Positions 9,591 through 18,243 of a DNA stretch of 64,000 nt are shown here, one piece after another. The notes under the pieces are model-generated. The model did not search any database and had not been told where the DNA came from. It saw nothing but the letters and a program-made list of their open reading frames with translations. Every line of letters begins with the position of its first letter. The stretch's first letter is position 1. Source of the DNA: Clostridium fungisolvens (GTDB lineage: Bacteria > Bacillota > Clostridia > Clostridiales > Clostridiaceae). The DNA lies in assembly GCF_014193895.1 (NCBI RefSeq), contig NZ_BLZR01000001.1, forward strand, positions 1,364,001-1,428,000. The letters run 5' to 3'. The position numbers and the translations under genes are program-made.

Positions 9591-10997
9591 ATGTATAAGG
9601 AAAACTTAAAATATATAAAAGATAAGCTAAAAGATAACTTTGATATACAATACAGAGAGGTATTTTGTAAGAATGGATTAGTAACAATAATTTTCTCTGA
9701 AAATATCTCAGATAATATGTTCATAAGTGAATATATAATAAAGCCAGTAATGAGCACAAATATTGAGTGTTCGGATATAAATACTGTTAAGACAAAGATC
9801 TTACAAACAAATAATGTTTCTGATACAAATAGCTTGGATGATGCATTGATTCACATATTGTCTGGAGATGTAATTATATTATTTGAGTGTCTAGAGGGAA
9901 TGATATATTGTGATGCTAAGAAAACTGTTCAAAGAGCGGTGGATAAACCTTTAAATGACCCTGTTATTAAAGGGTCTCAAGAAGGTTTCAACGAGTCTTT
10001 AAATATGAATATTGGACTAATAAGAAAGAGGATTCGCAATACAAAGCTTAAAATATTATATTTTGAGGTTGGAAAGGAATCAAATACTTCTGTAGCAATG
10101 GCATATATAGAGGGGAAAGCAGAAGGTTCTCTGGTAAATACGATTAAAGAAAAAATAAGTAATTTAAATGTACAGTTTATATTAGATACAAATTATATTG
10201 AAGAGGAATTAAAGAATAAAGGTACTGAATTAGATACAATTGGTTACACAGAAAAGCCAGATATTGTTGTTTCAAGACTTTTTGAAGGAAGAGTGGCAGT
10301 CTTAGTGGATGGGTGTCCAACTGCATTAACTGCTCCTTGCTTCTTTATTGAGTATTTTCAGGCTCCAGATGATTATTATTTAAATAAAAATGTAGTAGAT
10401 GTTTTAAGGATATTTAGAATTATGTCTTTTTTAATTACAATAACATTGCCAGCATTTTATGTAGCGCTTTTTACTCATCATTTTTCACTTATACCTCCAA
10501 CATTTGTATTTAAGATATCTGAGGCAAGAGCAGGAGTTCCTTTTCCAACTATTGTGGAGGTCATTATAATATTATTTTTCTTTGAACTAGCAAGAGAGGC
10601 TGGAAAAAGATTGCCTTCTAATATTGGTCAACCACTTAGTATAGTATCTGCTTTAATCTTAGGTGATGCAGCAATTGGTGCAGGGCTAGCATCTCAAGGA
10701 ACTATAATAATTATGGGGGTATATGCTATAACTTCATATATTAATCCTAAAATTCTTACTGTAACGCCGATTTGGAGTATGATCAATGTAATAATGTGTG
10801 GGCTGTTTGGATTACATGGCTTTTATATATTTTTTATTGTTGTTATTGCGCATATTGGATCTCTAGATAGTTGTGGATATAAATATTTTTGGCCATTTGG
10901 AACTGTTCACAGCTATAGCTTTAAGCATAAGGACTATTTGACAAGAGGAAGACTTAGCAATATATCAGATAGTATATTTAGGAGAAAAGAAAAATGA
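9591..10997 (+). CDS. gerKA: Spore germination protein, GerA/GerKA family A subunit
   Basis: 468 residues: a soluble N-terminal region (to about 240) with the family block RLFEGRVAVLVDGCPTAL, then four or five membrane helices, including the FKISEARAGVPFPTIVEV segment conserved in GerA proteins. It forms the ring-like A subunit of the germinant receptor complex in the inner spore membrane. The frame could begin at GTG 9582, but ATG 9591 is better spaced from AAAGGTG. It is coupled to the C subunit gene by a 4-nt ATGA overlap. Confidence 0.93.
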   Translation: MYKENLKYIKDKLKDNFDIQYREVFCKNGLVTIIFSENISDNMFISEYIIKPVMSTNIECSDINTVKTKILQTNNVSDTNSLDDALIHILSGDVIILFECLEGMIYCDAKKTVQRAVDKPLNDPVIKGSQEGFNESLNMNIGLIRKRIRNTKLKILYFEVGKESNTSVAMAYIEGKAEGSLVNTIKEKISNLNVQFILDTNYIEEELKNKGTELDTIGYTEKPDIVVSRLFEGRVAVLVDGCPTALTAPCFFIEYFQAPDDYYLNKNVVDVLRIFRIMSFLITITLPAFYVALFTHHFSLIPPTFVFKISEARAGVPFPTIVEVIIILFFFELAREAGKRLPSNIGQPLSIVSALILGDAAIGAGLASQGTIIIMGVYAITSYINPKILTVTPIWSMINVIMCGLFGLHGFYIFFIVVIAHIGSLDSCGYKYFWPFGTVHSYSFKHKDYLTRGRLSNISDSIFRRKEK

Positions 10998-12115
10998 AAA
11001 AATTTATTTTAGTACTTATAGTAATATTTTGTTTCCTTGTAGGAGTTCCTACAAACTATAAGGATTTAGATAAAATGCTTCTTGTAACTTCAATAATAAT
11101 TGATGTTGATGATGAAGGTACATATAATATATTTGTTGAAGGGTTCGCTCCAACAACAAGTACGTCAGGGATAAAGCAAGAAGGACAAAGAACAATAATA
11201 AACGTAAAAGAAAAAGATACTTCTGAAATCATTAACAGAATAAGTTCCCAGAGTAATCTAACAATAAATTATACTCACAATAGAGTTATTTTGTTTACTA
11301 AGAAGGCCGCTGCCGAGGGAATAGATGATATTATGGATTTGTTTGTAAGCGCTGAAGAATTTGTTATAAGAAATTATGTTGGGATTTGGGATTCAAATCC
11401 AGAAACAATAGATGATATAAAATTGAATGGTGAAAAGTTTTTTGGCCTTTATTTAGTAGCTCAATTAAACAATGCTCACACTATGGCCAGTAATAATTTT
11501 AATACTACCATAAGAAGATTATACAATGATAGTTCAATAGGCAGTAAGATTACTGTATTGCCTGTTATAAGAACTAAAAGAACAAATGCTGGTGATAGCC
11601 TAGAAATAAAATGTAATTCTATACTTAAGGATTTTAAGTATGTGGGAGAAATAGCAAGTAAGGATGTTGTAACTACCAATATGATGATGAATGAAGCAAA
11701 ATCAGCAGCAATCAGTGCGAGAAATCCTGATAGTACTAATAACACTGTAGGACTTAGAATGACTAAATGTAAAGCTAAAACATATTATGATTATAAAGAT
11801 GGTGTATTTATAATAAAAAAACATTTGAAGGTTCATGCAATTTATAGAGGTACTCAAGGAAAAATAAAGCTTACTGATGAGAATATACAACAAATACAAA
11901 AAGATGCCGAAGCAAATATAAACTTTAGTTGTTATAAGATTTTTAATGAATATAAGGAGAAAAATGTAGATTTGATAAAAGCCCAAGAAAATTTTTATAG
12001 AAGATTTCCTGCAGAGAGTAAGAAAAACAATAATATCTTAAAGAATACTATGCTACAAGTAGAAACAAATGTGATAATTGATTTTGCCAGTGATCCTAAA
12101 AATATAACTTTTTAA
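10994..12115 (+). CDS. gerKC: Spore germination protein, Ger(x)C family C subunit, apparently without a lipobox
   Basis: 373 residues, GerC family: an N-terminal hydrophobic segment followed by three mixed alpha/beta domains. In most GerC proteins the signal peptide ends in a lipobox such as LSGC followed by WD. Here the aligned stretch reads FLVGVPTNYKDLDKMLLVTS with Val where the lipid-bearing Cys belongs. The only nearby Cys (residue 13) sits inside the hydrophobic core and has no lipobox context. The protein may stay anchored by an uncleaved helix. It overlaps gerKA by 4 nt. Confidence 0.9.
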   Translation: MKKFILVLIVIFCFLVGVPTNYKDLDKMLLVTSIIIDVDDEGTYNIFVEGFAPTTSTSGIKQEGQRTIINVKEKDTSEIINRISSQSNLTINYTHNRVILFTKKAAAEGIDDIMDLFVSAEEFVIRNYVGIWDSNPETIDDIKLNGEKFFGLYLVAQLNNAHTMASNNFNTTIRRLYNDSSIGSKITVLPVIRTKRTNAGDSLEIKCNSILKDFKYVGEIASKDVVTTNMMMNEAKSAAISARNPDSTNNTVGLRMTKCKAKTYYDYKDGVFIIKKHLKVHAIYRGTQGKIKLTDENIQQIQKDAEANINFSCYKIFNEYKEKNVDLIKAQENFYRRFPAESKKNNNILKNTMLQVETNVIIDFASDPKNITF

Positions 12116-12195
12116 AAATAGATATGGAAATCGAAGGGCATTTAACTTTTATATAATGAATAAATTAATAAAATGATAAAAAATATATAAAACTA

Positions 12196-12224
12196 TTGAA
12201 AGTTAGTTATTTTACTTGTATAAT
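12196..12224 (+). promoter_or_regulatory. Sigma-A promoter of the lrp T-box leader
   Basis: TTGAAA (12196-12201), 17-nt spacer, TATAAT (12219-12224). Transcription would start near 12231, just ahead of the T-box stem I. Confidence 0.8.
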
Positions 12225-12230
12225 TAATAA

Positions 12231-12604
12231 AAATTGCATCGCTAAAGATATTGATAAGAAAGAGTACATTAAGTAATTTCTTAAAGAGAGCTATGGATGG
12301 TGGAAGCATAGCAGAAAAACTTTATGGAAGCAGTCTTTGAATCTCTTGCTGAGAAATAAGATTATTTTTAGTCTTAAGTAGGCAAAGACGTGACCTCACG
12401 TTATAGAGGAGAGGAATTAAAGATTTCTAGGATTAAGTTTGATTAGTCATTAAAGGATTATTGTTTAAAATAGTCTGTGCAGTATGGTAATTAACCTTTA
12501 ACTAAGAATATTATGTTCCTACTAAGAGAGTGCTTAGGCACTAATTAGGGTGGTACCGCGAATATACTCCTTCGTCCCTTTCCAGGGATTGAGGAGTTTT
12601 TTTA
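12231..12604 (+). promoter_or_regulatory. T-box leader controlling the Lrp regulator and aminotransferase genes
   Basis: Typical T-box parts are present in order: AAAGAGTACATT near the base of stem I, AGAGAG and GGTGGAA in the distal stem, a specifier region TTTGAA-TCT-CTTGCTGAG, the T-box AGGGTGGTACCGCG (12547-12560), and a terminator ACTCCTTCGTCCCT/AGGGATTGAGGAGT followed by T7. Aligning with the Trp T-box at 22171 (GAA-TGG-ACTTACGAG) puts the specifier at 12342-12344, TCT, which would mean serine. An offset reading (ATC, isoleucine) cannot be excluded. Uncharged tRNA binding at the leader would allow readthrough into 12693-14344. Confidence 0.85.
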
Positions 12605-12692
12605 TTTACCCAAATTGTACACAAGAGTTAAAGTTGATTTGGGAGTAAGAAAACAATATTTAATTAAATTATATTTTGGGGAGGTTTTATAT

Positions 12693-13172
12693 ATGGATGA
12701 AATATTAGAAATCTTAGAAAAAAACAGTAAATACACTGAAGAGGAAATAGCGGTGATGACGGGAAGACCACTGGAAGAAGTTAAGCAAACAATAAAGAAA
12801 TATGAAGATGACAGTGTAATTGTTGGATATACAACTTTAATAAATTGGGAAAAGACTAATAAAGATAGTGTTACAGCTCTAATTGAAGTAAGAGTTACAC
12901 CTCAAAGAGGAGAAGGCTTTGATAAGGTTGCTGAAAGGATATATAAGTTTCCAGAAGTAAAGGCTTGCTATCTTATGTCAGGTGGATTTGATTTAACTGT
13001 TATAGTAGAAGGTAAGAGTCTTAAAGAAGTTTCGCTTTTTGTATCTGAAAAGCTTGCTGTTCAAGAAAATGTATTAAGTACAGCTACTCATTTTGTATTA
13101 AAAAAATATAAGGATAATGGAACCATATTTGAAGAAAAGACTAGGGATGATAGGGAGGATATATTTATATGA
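12693..13172 (+). CDS. Lrp/AsnC family transcriptional regulator
   Basis: 159 residues: an atypical N-terminal helix-turn-helix (about 1-50, EEEIAVMTGRPLEEVKQTIKKYE) and a C-terminal RAM/AsnC ligand-binding domain (about 65-150, with the YLMSGGFDLTVIVEG block). ATG 12693 follows GGGGAGG by 8 nt; the longer frame to 12615 runs into the T-box terminator. Coupled by ATGA overlap to the aminotransferase, so it probably senses an amino acid handled by that enzyme. Being under T-box control makes the regulator itself responsive to tRNA charging. Confidence 0.92.
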   Translation: MDEILEILEKNSKYTEEEIAVMTGRPLEEVKQTIKKYEDDSVIVGYTTLINWEKTNKDSVTALIEVRVTPQRGEGFDKVAERIYKFPEVKACYLMSGGFDLTVIVEGKSLKEVSLFVSEKLAVQENVLSTATHFVLKKYKDNGTIFEEKTRDDREDIFI

Positions 13173-14344
13173 TGCTTGAAGATATGATTAAATCAAATGT
13201 AAGAAATATGCCTCCTTCTGGTATAAGAAAGTATTTCGATCTAATAAATGAAATGGATGATGTTATATCCTTAGGTGTTGGAGAACCAGATTTTGTGACA
13301 CCTTGGAATATAAGAGAAGCAGGTATATATTCACTAGAAAAAGGTCATACACATTACTCATCAAATGCAGGTTTTTTAGAACTTAGAGAAGAAATATCAG
13401 CTTACCTAGATAGAAAGTATTGCTTAAAATATGATCCTAAAGATCAAATAATTGTAACAGTAGGTGGAAGTGAAGGCATCGATATAGCGCTTAGAGCTTT
13501 AGTTGGACCAGGAGATGAAGTTATTATTCCTGAACCAAGCTTTGTAGCATATAAAGGATGTACTACTTTTACAGGGGCGACTCCAGTAGTTATAAATTTA
13601 AGAGCAGAAGATCAATTCAAGCTTACTGTTGAACTTTTAGAAGAAGCAATTACTGAAAAGACTAAGGTTCTAATAGTTCCTTTTCCAAACAATCCAACGG
13701 GCGCTATTATGACAAGAGAAGAGCTTGAACCTATAGTGAAGTTCCTAGAAGATAAAGACATAATAATATTATCTGATGAGATATATTCAGAATTATCTTA
13801 TGGGGAAAAACATGTTTCAATAGCAAGCTTTCCTGAAATAAAAGATAAAACTTTAGTTATAAATGGATTTTCTAAGGCTTTTGCGATGACTGGTTGGAGA
13901 CTTGGATATGTTTGTGGTCATCCAGTTTTAATAGAAGCGATGAAGAAGATACATCAATATGCAATAATGAGTTCGCCTACAACAGCTCAATATGGGGCAA
14001 TCGAAGGACTCAGAAATTGTGACGATGATGTTCAAGAAATGGTAAGAGAGTACAATAGAAGAAGAAGAGTTATGCTAAATGCATTCAATGAAATGGGGCT
14101 TGAATGTTTTGAACCACTAGGTGCTTTTTATGTATTTCCATGTATCAAATCTACTGGACTTTCATCAGATGAATTCTGTGAAAAACTACTTTTAGAAGAA
14201 AAGATTCTCGTGGTGCCGGGAAATGCCTTTGGCGATTGTGGTGCAGGCTTTATAAGAGCATGTTATGCAACTTCAATGGATGAGATAATGGAAGCTATGA
14301 AGAGAATAAAGAGATTTGTTTCTAGGATTAAAGAAACGAAATAA
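13169..14344 (+). CDS. PLP-dependent class I/II aminotransferase
   Basis: 391 residues, fold type I, subgroup I-gamma (PatA/AspB/aromatic aminotransferase-like). Visible signatures are SNAGFLELREEISAYL (substrate/PLP region), PFPNNPTGA (171-179, PLP-binding Asn), SDEIY (202-206) and SKAFAMTGWRLGY with the PLP Lys at K236. The amino donor cannot be told from sequence. The T-box specifier hints at serine, but aromatic or aspartate activity would also fit the fold. GGGAGG lies 10 nt before ATG 13169; ATG 13172 is an alternative. Confidence 0.92.
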   Translation: MMLEDMIKSNVRNMPPSGIRKYFDLINEMDDVISLGVGEPDFVTPWNIREAGIYSLEKGHTHYSSNAGFLELREEISAYLDRKYCLKYDPKDQIIVTVGGSEGIDIALRALVGPGDEVIIPEPSFVAYKGCTTFTGATPVVINLRAEDQFKLTVELLEEAITEKTKVLIVPFPNNPTGAIMTREELEPIVKFLEDKDIIILSDEIYSELSYGEKHVSIASFPEIKDKTLVINGFSKAFAMTGWRLGYVCGHPVLIEAMKKIHQYAIMSSPTTAQYGAIEGLRNCDDDVQEMVREYNRRRRVMLNAFNEMGLECFEPLGAFYVFPCIKSTGLSSDEFCEKLLLEEKILVVPGNAFGDCGAGFIRACYATSMDEIMEAMKRIKRFVSRIKETK

Positions 14345-14347
14345 AAA

Positions 14348-14389
14348 TAAAACCATATGTCTTAAGTTAACTTAAGACATATGGTTTTT
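14348..14389. terminator. Bidirectional terminator between the aminotransferase and amj genes
   Basis: A near-perfect palindrome, AAACCATATGTCTTAAG mirrored around TTAA, with A and T tracts on both sides between convergent genes. Confidence 0.9.
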
Positions 14390-14393
14390 ATCT

Positions 14394-15182
14394 TTATTGG
14401 TATATAAAAGCTAATAATTTAGCAGATGGTACAAGAAGAAGTTGACCGAGTAAAGTGCCAAGAAGCTTTGTTCCTATTAGCATTATAACTAGAGCCTTTA
14501 CATCACCATATTCTCTTTTTCCCCTATAAGCTTCGTCAGTAATTATAGCTGATTTTGGATCAATAAATAATGTTAGAAGTATGGAGGCAATACCATTTAT
14601 AAGACCTGAAGATTGAACAATAGCATTGGCTTTACCTGGTACCATAAAAGAAGCATAATTAGCAGCAAGTACACCTACTGTATATACTCCAGTTATTAAA
14701 GCATTTAGTAGGAGGAGTCTCTTAGGTATATTTTTATATCTGAGATTTTTGATCATGGACTTCTTAGGCTTAATGGTGTTTTTAGCTATCCTTTTTATAT
14801 TGCTGATACTGAGCGATTGAATAACTAAACTTGGTACAGAACCAGTAACTTCGAGTTTTTTCATACCAATCTCAAATAGCTTTAAGAAGGTAGGGATTAA
14901 TATAATAGCAAGAATAGTACCGCCCGAAGCTGCTAGTATTACTCCTCTGATATTATTAATTGGATCATATTTACTTCTTACACTATCATCAATGATATGT
15001 CCGATTAGCGGACCTTGAAAGGTGTTAGCTGTTCGGGAAATTAATACAATTAAGTTAAATAAAGAAGTTGATAGAGCGAAGTTTCCACTCTTCACTGAAT
15101 TTAGTCTTACTGAATATGATAACGTATCAATAAAGTGAATTATTAATGTTGCAACTATTAAGATGATGTATTTATTGAGCAT
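14394..15182 (-). CDS. amj: Amj-type lipid II flippase (DUF2837)
   Basis: 262 residues with about six hydrophobic helices. The N-terminal pattern IIHFIDTLSYSVRLNSVKSG followed by LVLISRTANTFQGPLIG matches B. subtilis YdaH/Amj, an alternative lipid II flippase that can replace MurJ. The start is at 15182 with AAGGAG 9 nt upstream. An inverted repeat TTACACTAT...ATAGTGTAA straddles a TATAAT sequence 100 nt upstream on its strand and may be an operator. Confidence 0.8.
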   Translation of the reverse strand: MLNKYIILIVATLIIHFIDTLSYSVRLNSVKSGNFALSTSLFNLIVLISRTANTFQGPLIGHIIDDSVRSKYDPINNIRGVILAASGGTILAIILIPTFLKLFEIGMKKLEVTGSVPSLVIQSLSISNIKRIAKNTIKPKKSMIKNLRYKNIPKRLLLLNALITGVYTVGVLAANYASFMVPGKANAIVQSSGLINGIASILLTLFIDPKSAIITDEAYRGKREYGDVKALVIMLIGTKLLGTLLGQLLLVPSAKLLAFIYQ

Positions 15183-15265
15183 AAAAAGCTACTCCTTAAA
15201 CTATTCTAATATGTTAAATCAAAGAAAAATCAGTTGTTGCATGGAGTTGTTTAGTGTTTTTTAGC

Positions 15266-15297
15266 TTACACTATTTACAAATTATATCATAGTGTAA
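15266..15297 (-). promoter_or_regulatory. Inverted repeat over a possible amj -10 element
   Basis: TTACACTAT (15266-15274) and ATAGTGTAA (15289-15297) are perfect 9-bp arms separated by 14 nt. On the minus strand the spacer contains TATAAT. No good -35 box is seen, so promoter assignment is weak. Confidence 0.4.
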
Positions 15298-15497
15298 AAA
15301 GATGTATTCAAGCGCTTAGTATTATTTACAATATATTAACTGTTTGGTAAGATTTGATTATTTTTATTTTCTTTATTTACAAAAAATTCATTTGGATTTA
15401 ATCGAAGATAATATGGAAAGTTTTTATATAATAGTATCAAATTACATATTAAAAAATAAAATATACTACAAAGCTTTTTATAAGGAGTTATGAAAGT

Positions 15498-16274
15498 ATG
15501 ATTAAGCTTGGTAGCACTGGAGAAGAGGTAACTATACTACAAGAAAATCTTATAGCTTTGGGCTATAATCTAGGTACTTCAGGTGCAGATGGCGATTTTG
15601 GAAAGGCTACTTATAATGCTGTCTTGCAGTTTCAAAAGGATTATGAACTGATAGTAGACGGAGTTGTAGGAGTTAATACAGAATATGCAATAGATAAAGC
15701 TATATTAAATCATAACACTAAATACAGTGATAAATCACAGTTTGGTGATTTGCAAATATACGTAACTGGCCAACAGTTAAGAGAGATAGGATGGAAGAAC
15801 GTTACAGATTCCATGGTAGAGGACTTAAATAGATGTTTAGGCAGATATGAGATTACTACGTTACAAAGAATAAGGCACTTTATAACTCAATGTAGTTATG
15901 AGTCTGGTTTGGGGTTATATACCAAAGAGATAGGAAGTGGATTAGCCTATGAGTATAGAGCAAGTCTAGGTAATCGATATGCTGGTGATGGGCCAAAGTA
16001 CAAAGGCGCAGGTTATATTCAGCTTACTGGTTTTGATAACTATAAGAGATTTTCAGAGGATATTAATGACCCTAGAGTTATGGAAGGCGTAGACTATGTA
16101 GCTCAAAATTATCCATGGACAAGTGCAGGATTCTGGTGGTATTCAAATTATATGAATGAACTTTGCGATAAAGGAGCTACAGTAGAAGAGATAACTGTAA
16201 GAGTAAACGGAGGCTATAACGGAATAGAACAAAGAAAGTTATATTATAAGCTTTGTTCTGCAGTTATTAAATAA
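15498..16274 (+). CDS. Peptidoglycan-binding domain plus GH19-like (chitinase/lysozyme fold) cell wall hydrolase
   Basis: 258 residues. Residues 1-60 are a PG_binding_1 repeat (LGSTGEEVTILQENLIALGY, DGDFGKATYNAVLQFQ, DGVVG). From about 88 the sequence matches the GH19/endolysin fold: the HFITQCSYESG block with a candidate catalytic Glu, KYKGAGYIQLTGFDNY, and VNGGYNGIEQR. There is no signal peptide, as in phage endolysins and some spore enzymes. It probably cleaves peptidoglycan glycan strands. It stands alone, with no holin or phage gene beside it, so a prophage origin is not supported here. AAGGAG lies 10 nt upstream. Confidence 0.85.
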   Translation: MIKLGSTGEEVTILQENLIALGYNLGTSGADGDFGKATYNAVLQFQKDYELIVDGVVGVNTEYAIDKAILNHNTKYSDKSQFGDLQIYVTGQQLREIGWKNVTDSMVEDLNRCLGRYEITTLQRIRHFITQCSYESGLGLYTKEIGSGLAYEYRASLGNRYAGDGPKYKGAGYIQLTGFDNYKRFSEDINDPRVMEGVDYVAQNYPWTSAGFWWYSNYMNELCDKGATVEEITVRVNGGYNGIEQRKLYYKLCSAVIK

Positions 16275-16289
16275 AGCAGATTAAATAAA

Positions 16290-16338
16290 CAGCTGACTAA
16301 GACTACTTTTTATCTTAGATCTTAGTCAGTTGACTTTT
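16290..16338 (+). terminator. Terminator after the GH19-like hydrolase
   Basis: Stem CAGCTGACTAAGA (16290-16302) / TCTTAGTCAGTTG (16320-16332) followed by a short T-rich run. Confidence 0.7.
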
Positions 16339-16499
16339 ACTAAAATAAGATGGTTGATAAAAGTTAAAAGAAAACTTTAAGACATTTACTAATATTGCTA
16401 AGGAGACAATTATTGGTATAATTATGATTACCGAGGTTGTATTTTTGGGTTAAACAAATAATAATTATAAGGAGAATATTCAAAAGATGAAATTGAAAA

Positions 16500-16979
16500 A
16501 TGAAATCTTTTGATATGGAGGATATGAGCGAATTTAAATTTATAAGTGGTGGAGTAGAATTACTAGATTTAGTAAGACCTTTATGGCAGATGCTGAATGA
16601 ATATCATAAGGAAAAGTCCAAGGATTTTGAAGAACAATACATAAGTTTTACATTTGAGGAAAGAAAGAAAAAACTAATGGTTTCGAAACTTATGCATATA
16701 GATATTATTGCTGATTCCAGTAATAAACATATTGCATATTGCATAAGTACGATAGACAGTGAATTAGTAGGAGAAATTGATTCTTTGTTTATAAAACAAG
16801 AGGCTAGAAAATTAGGCTTAGGTGATGAACTTTTAAAGAAATCTTTAAGTTGGATGGAAAGCAATAAGGTAAGGAAGAAGATTATTACTGTTGCGGCAGG
16901 AAATGAAGATGTAATTAACTTTTATAATAAATACGGATTTAAGAAAAGAAGAATTATTTTAGAATATGTTAAGGAATAA
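16500..16979 (+). CDS. GNAT family N-acetyltransferase
   Basis: About 150-159 residues. Motif A of the GNAT fold is visible as IDSLFIKQEARKLGLGDELLKKSL (acetyl-CoA pyrophosphate loop), followed by NEDVINFYNKYGFKKRR (motif B). Substrate unknown. The start is uncertain: AAGGAG (16469-16474) is 25 nt before ATG 16500 but 12 nt before an ATG at 16487 that opens an 8-codon frame ending in TGA at 16511-16513. ATG 16515 or 16524 could be reached by coupling. A hairpin terminator follows the stop. Confidence 0.85.
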   Translation: MKSFDMEDMSEFKFISGGVELLDLVRPLWQMLNEYHKEKSKDFEEQYISFTFEERKKKLMVSKLMHIDIIADSSNKHIAYCISTIDSELVGEIDSLFIKQEARKLGLGDELLKKSLSWMESNKVRKKIITVAAGNEDVINFYNKYGFKKRRIILEYVKE

Positions 16980-17032
16980 AAAACAAGGTGAATTTTAGAA
17001 TAAGTTTAGTTCTGATTCACCTTGTTTTTTTT
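16979..17032 (+). terminator. Terminator after the GNAT gene
   Basis: AAACAAGGTGAAT pairs with ATTCACCTTGTTT and is followed by a run of T. Confidence 0.85.
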
Positions 17033-17175
17033 ATTACAAAATTTCTAGAAACTTATTTTATTATCCTTGGAAGTTACGTTAAAACTTTATTTACATATGT
17101 TAAAGTATTAATAATTGAGTACAATATCATATGTTTGTAAATTTAAAAGTTATCTCTTAGTTTAAAAAGTCACAT

Positions 17176-17817
17176 TTATCTTAAATGTAATAAACTCATT
17201 ATAGAGAAGAAGTGGAATACACTTCCAGCTATCACAAAAAGGTGCCATATAGCATGATTGTACTTTATCGAGTCCTTTATGAAGAAGAACGCTCCCACGG
17301 TATATGATACCCCGCCTAAAACTAAAAATAGAAAACCGTAAAATGGCATAGACATGTAAAGTGGTTTTATAGCAAACATGATAAGCCATCCCATAACAAC
17401 GTACAGAACAGTAGAAAGCACCTCACGTTTTCCGGTATAAAATGCCTTAAGGGTTATTCCTAACACAGTACAGCCCCATACAATACCGAAAATTGTCCAG
17501 CCTACAACCCCTCTTAATGCAGTAAGACAGAATGGGGTATAGCTTCCTGCTATTAGAATGAATATTGACATATGGTCAAACTTTCTAAATAGTCTCTTTA
17601 CATTTTTTCCTGGTAAGCTATGATATAAGGTTGACTCTAGATATAATATGACTAAGGTTGAACCATAAATTGAATAGCTAACTACATGCCATACAGTTCC
17701 GTATATTGCTGCAAAAACAACAGCAATTACTAAAGCAGCTATTGCTAAAGCTGTTCCAATTCCGTGAGTTACAGAATTCATTATTTCTTCTTTTTTGGTG
17801 TAAAAGTTATCTTCCAT
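17176..17817 (-). CDS. Hemolysin III family / PAQR-type integral membrane protein
   Basis: 213 residues, seven hydrophobic helices. Family signatures are EEIMNSVTHGIGTALAIAAL at the N-terminus, a YHSLPGK segment followed by RLFRKFDHMSIFILIAGSYTP, and HAIWHLFVIAGS near the C-terminus. Conserved His residues in these blocks form the likely metal site of the fold. Despite the family name, most members are not proven hemolysins. Upstream of the gene (its promoter side) lies the 4 x 99 bp tandem array beginning 32 nt before the start. Confidence 0.9.
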   Translation of the reverse strand: MEDNFYTKKEEIMNSVTHGIGTALAIAALVIAVVFAAIYGTVWHVVSYSIYGSTLVILYLESTLYHSLPGKNVKRLFRKFDHMSIFILIAGSYTPFCLTALRGVVGWTIFGIVWGCTVLGITLKAFYTGKREVLSTVLYVVMGWLIMFAIKPLYMSMPFYGFLFLVLGGVSYTVGAFFFIKDSIKYNHAIWHLFVIAGSVFHFFSIMSLLHLR

Positions 17818-17848
17818 AATTACTCCTTTATTTGAGATGATTGATAAA

Positions 17849-18243
17849 GATGAAACACTTCAATCCGAAATCAATTTTCAAAACTCCTCTGGGTTCTGAG
17901 AGGCGAATTTGAAAATATAAGTTTAATTATGAAGTGGTTCATCTAAAGATGAAACACTTCAATCCGAAATCAATTTTCAAAACTCCGCTGGGTTCTGAGA
18001 GGCGAATTTGAAAATATAAGTTTAATTATGAAGTGGTTCATCTAAAGATGAAACACTTCAATCCGAAATCAATTTTCAAAACTCCGCTGGGTTCTAAGAG
18101 GAGAATTTGAAAATATAAGTTTAATTATGAAGTGGTTCATCTAAAGATGAAACACTTCAATCCGAAATCAATTTTCAAAACTCCGCTGGGTTCTAAGAGG
18201 AGAATTTGAAAATATAAATTTAATTATGAAATGGTTCATCTAT
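17849..18243. repeat. Four tandem copies of a 99-bp palindromic element
   Basis: Copies start at 17849, 17948, 18047 and 18146 (period exactly 99). Each begins GATGAAACACTTCA, ends TGAAGTGGTTCATC, and has an inner pair ATTTTCAAAACTCC / GGCGAATTTGAAAAT, so each unit can fold into one long hairpin. Copies differ by a few point changes (for example CTGAGAGGCG in 1-2 against CTAAGAGGAG in 3-4). The unit belongs to the same family as single elements elsewhere in the window. It occupies the upstream region of the hemolysin III gene. Confidence 0.95.

Noticed and set aside
9361..9600. Sigma G promoters for gerKB and gerKA
   Set aside because: Several partial matches (TGAATA, GCATA with loose -10 boxes) occur on both strands, but none has both boxes and correct spacing well enough to call.
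15498..16274. Prophage remnant suggested by the endolysin-like hydrolase
   Set aside because: No holin, tail, terminase, integrase or attachment repeats nearby; a single hydrolase is not enough.
17849..18243. Possible CRISPR array
   Set aside because: The repeats are contiguous with no spacers, the unit is 99 nt and palindromic over its full length, and no cas gene is in the window.
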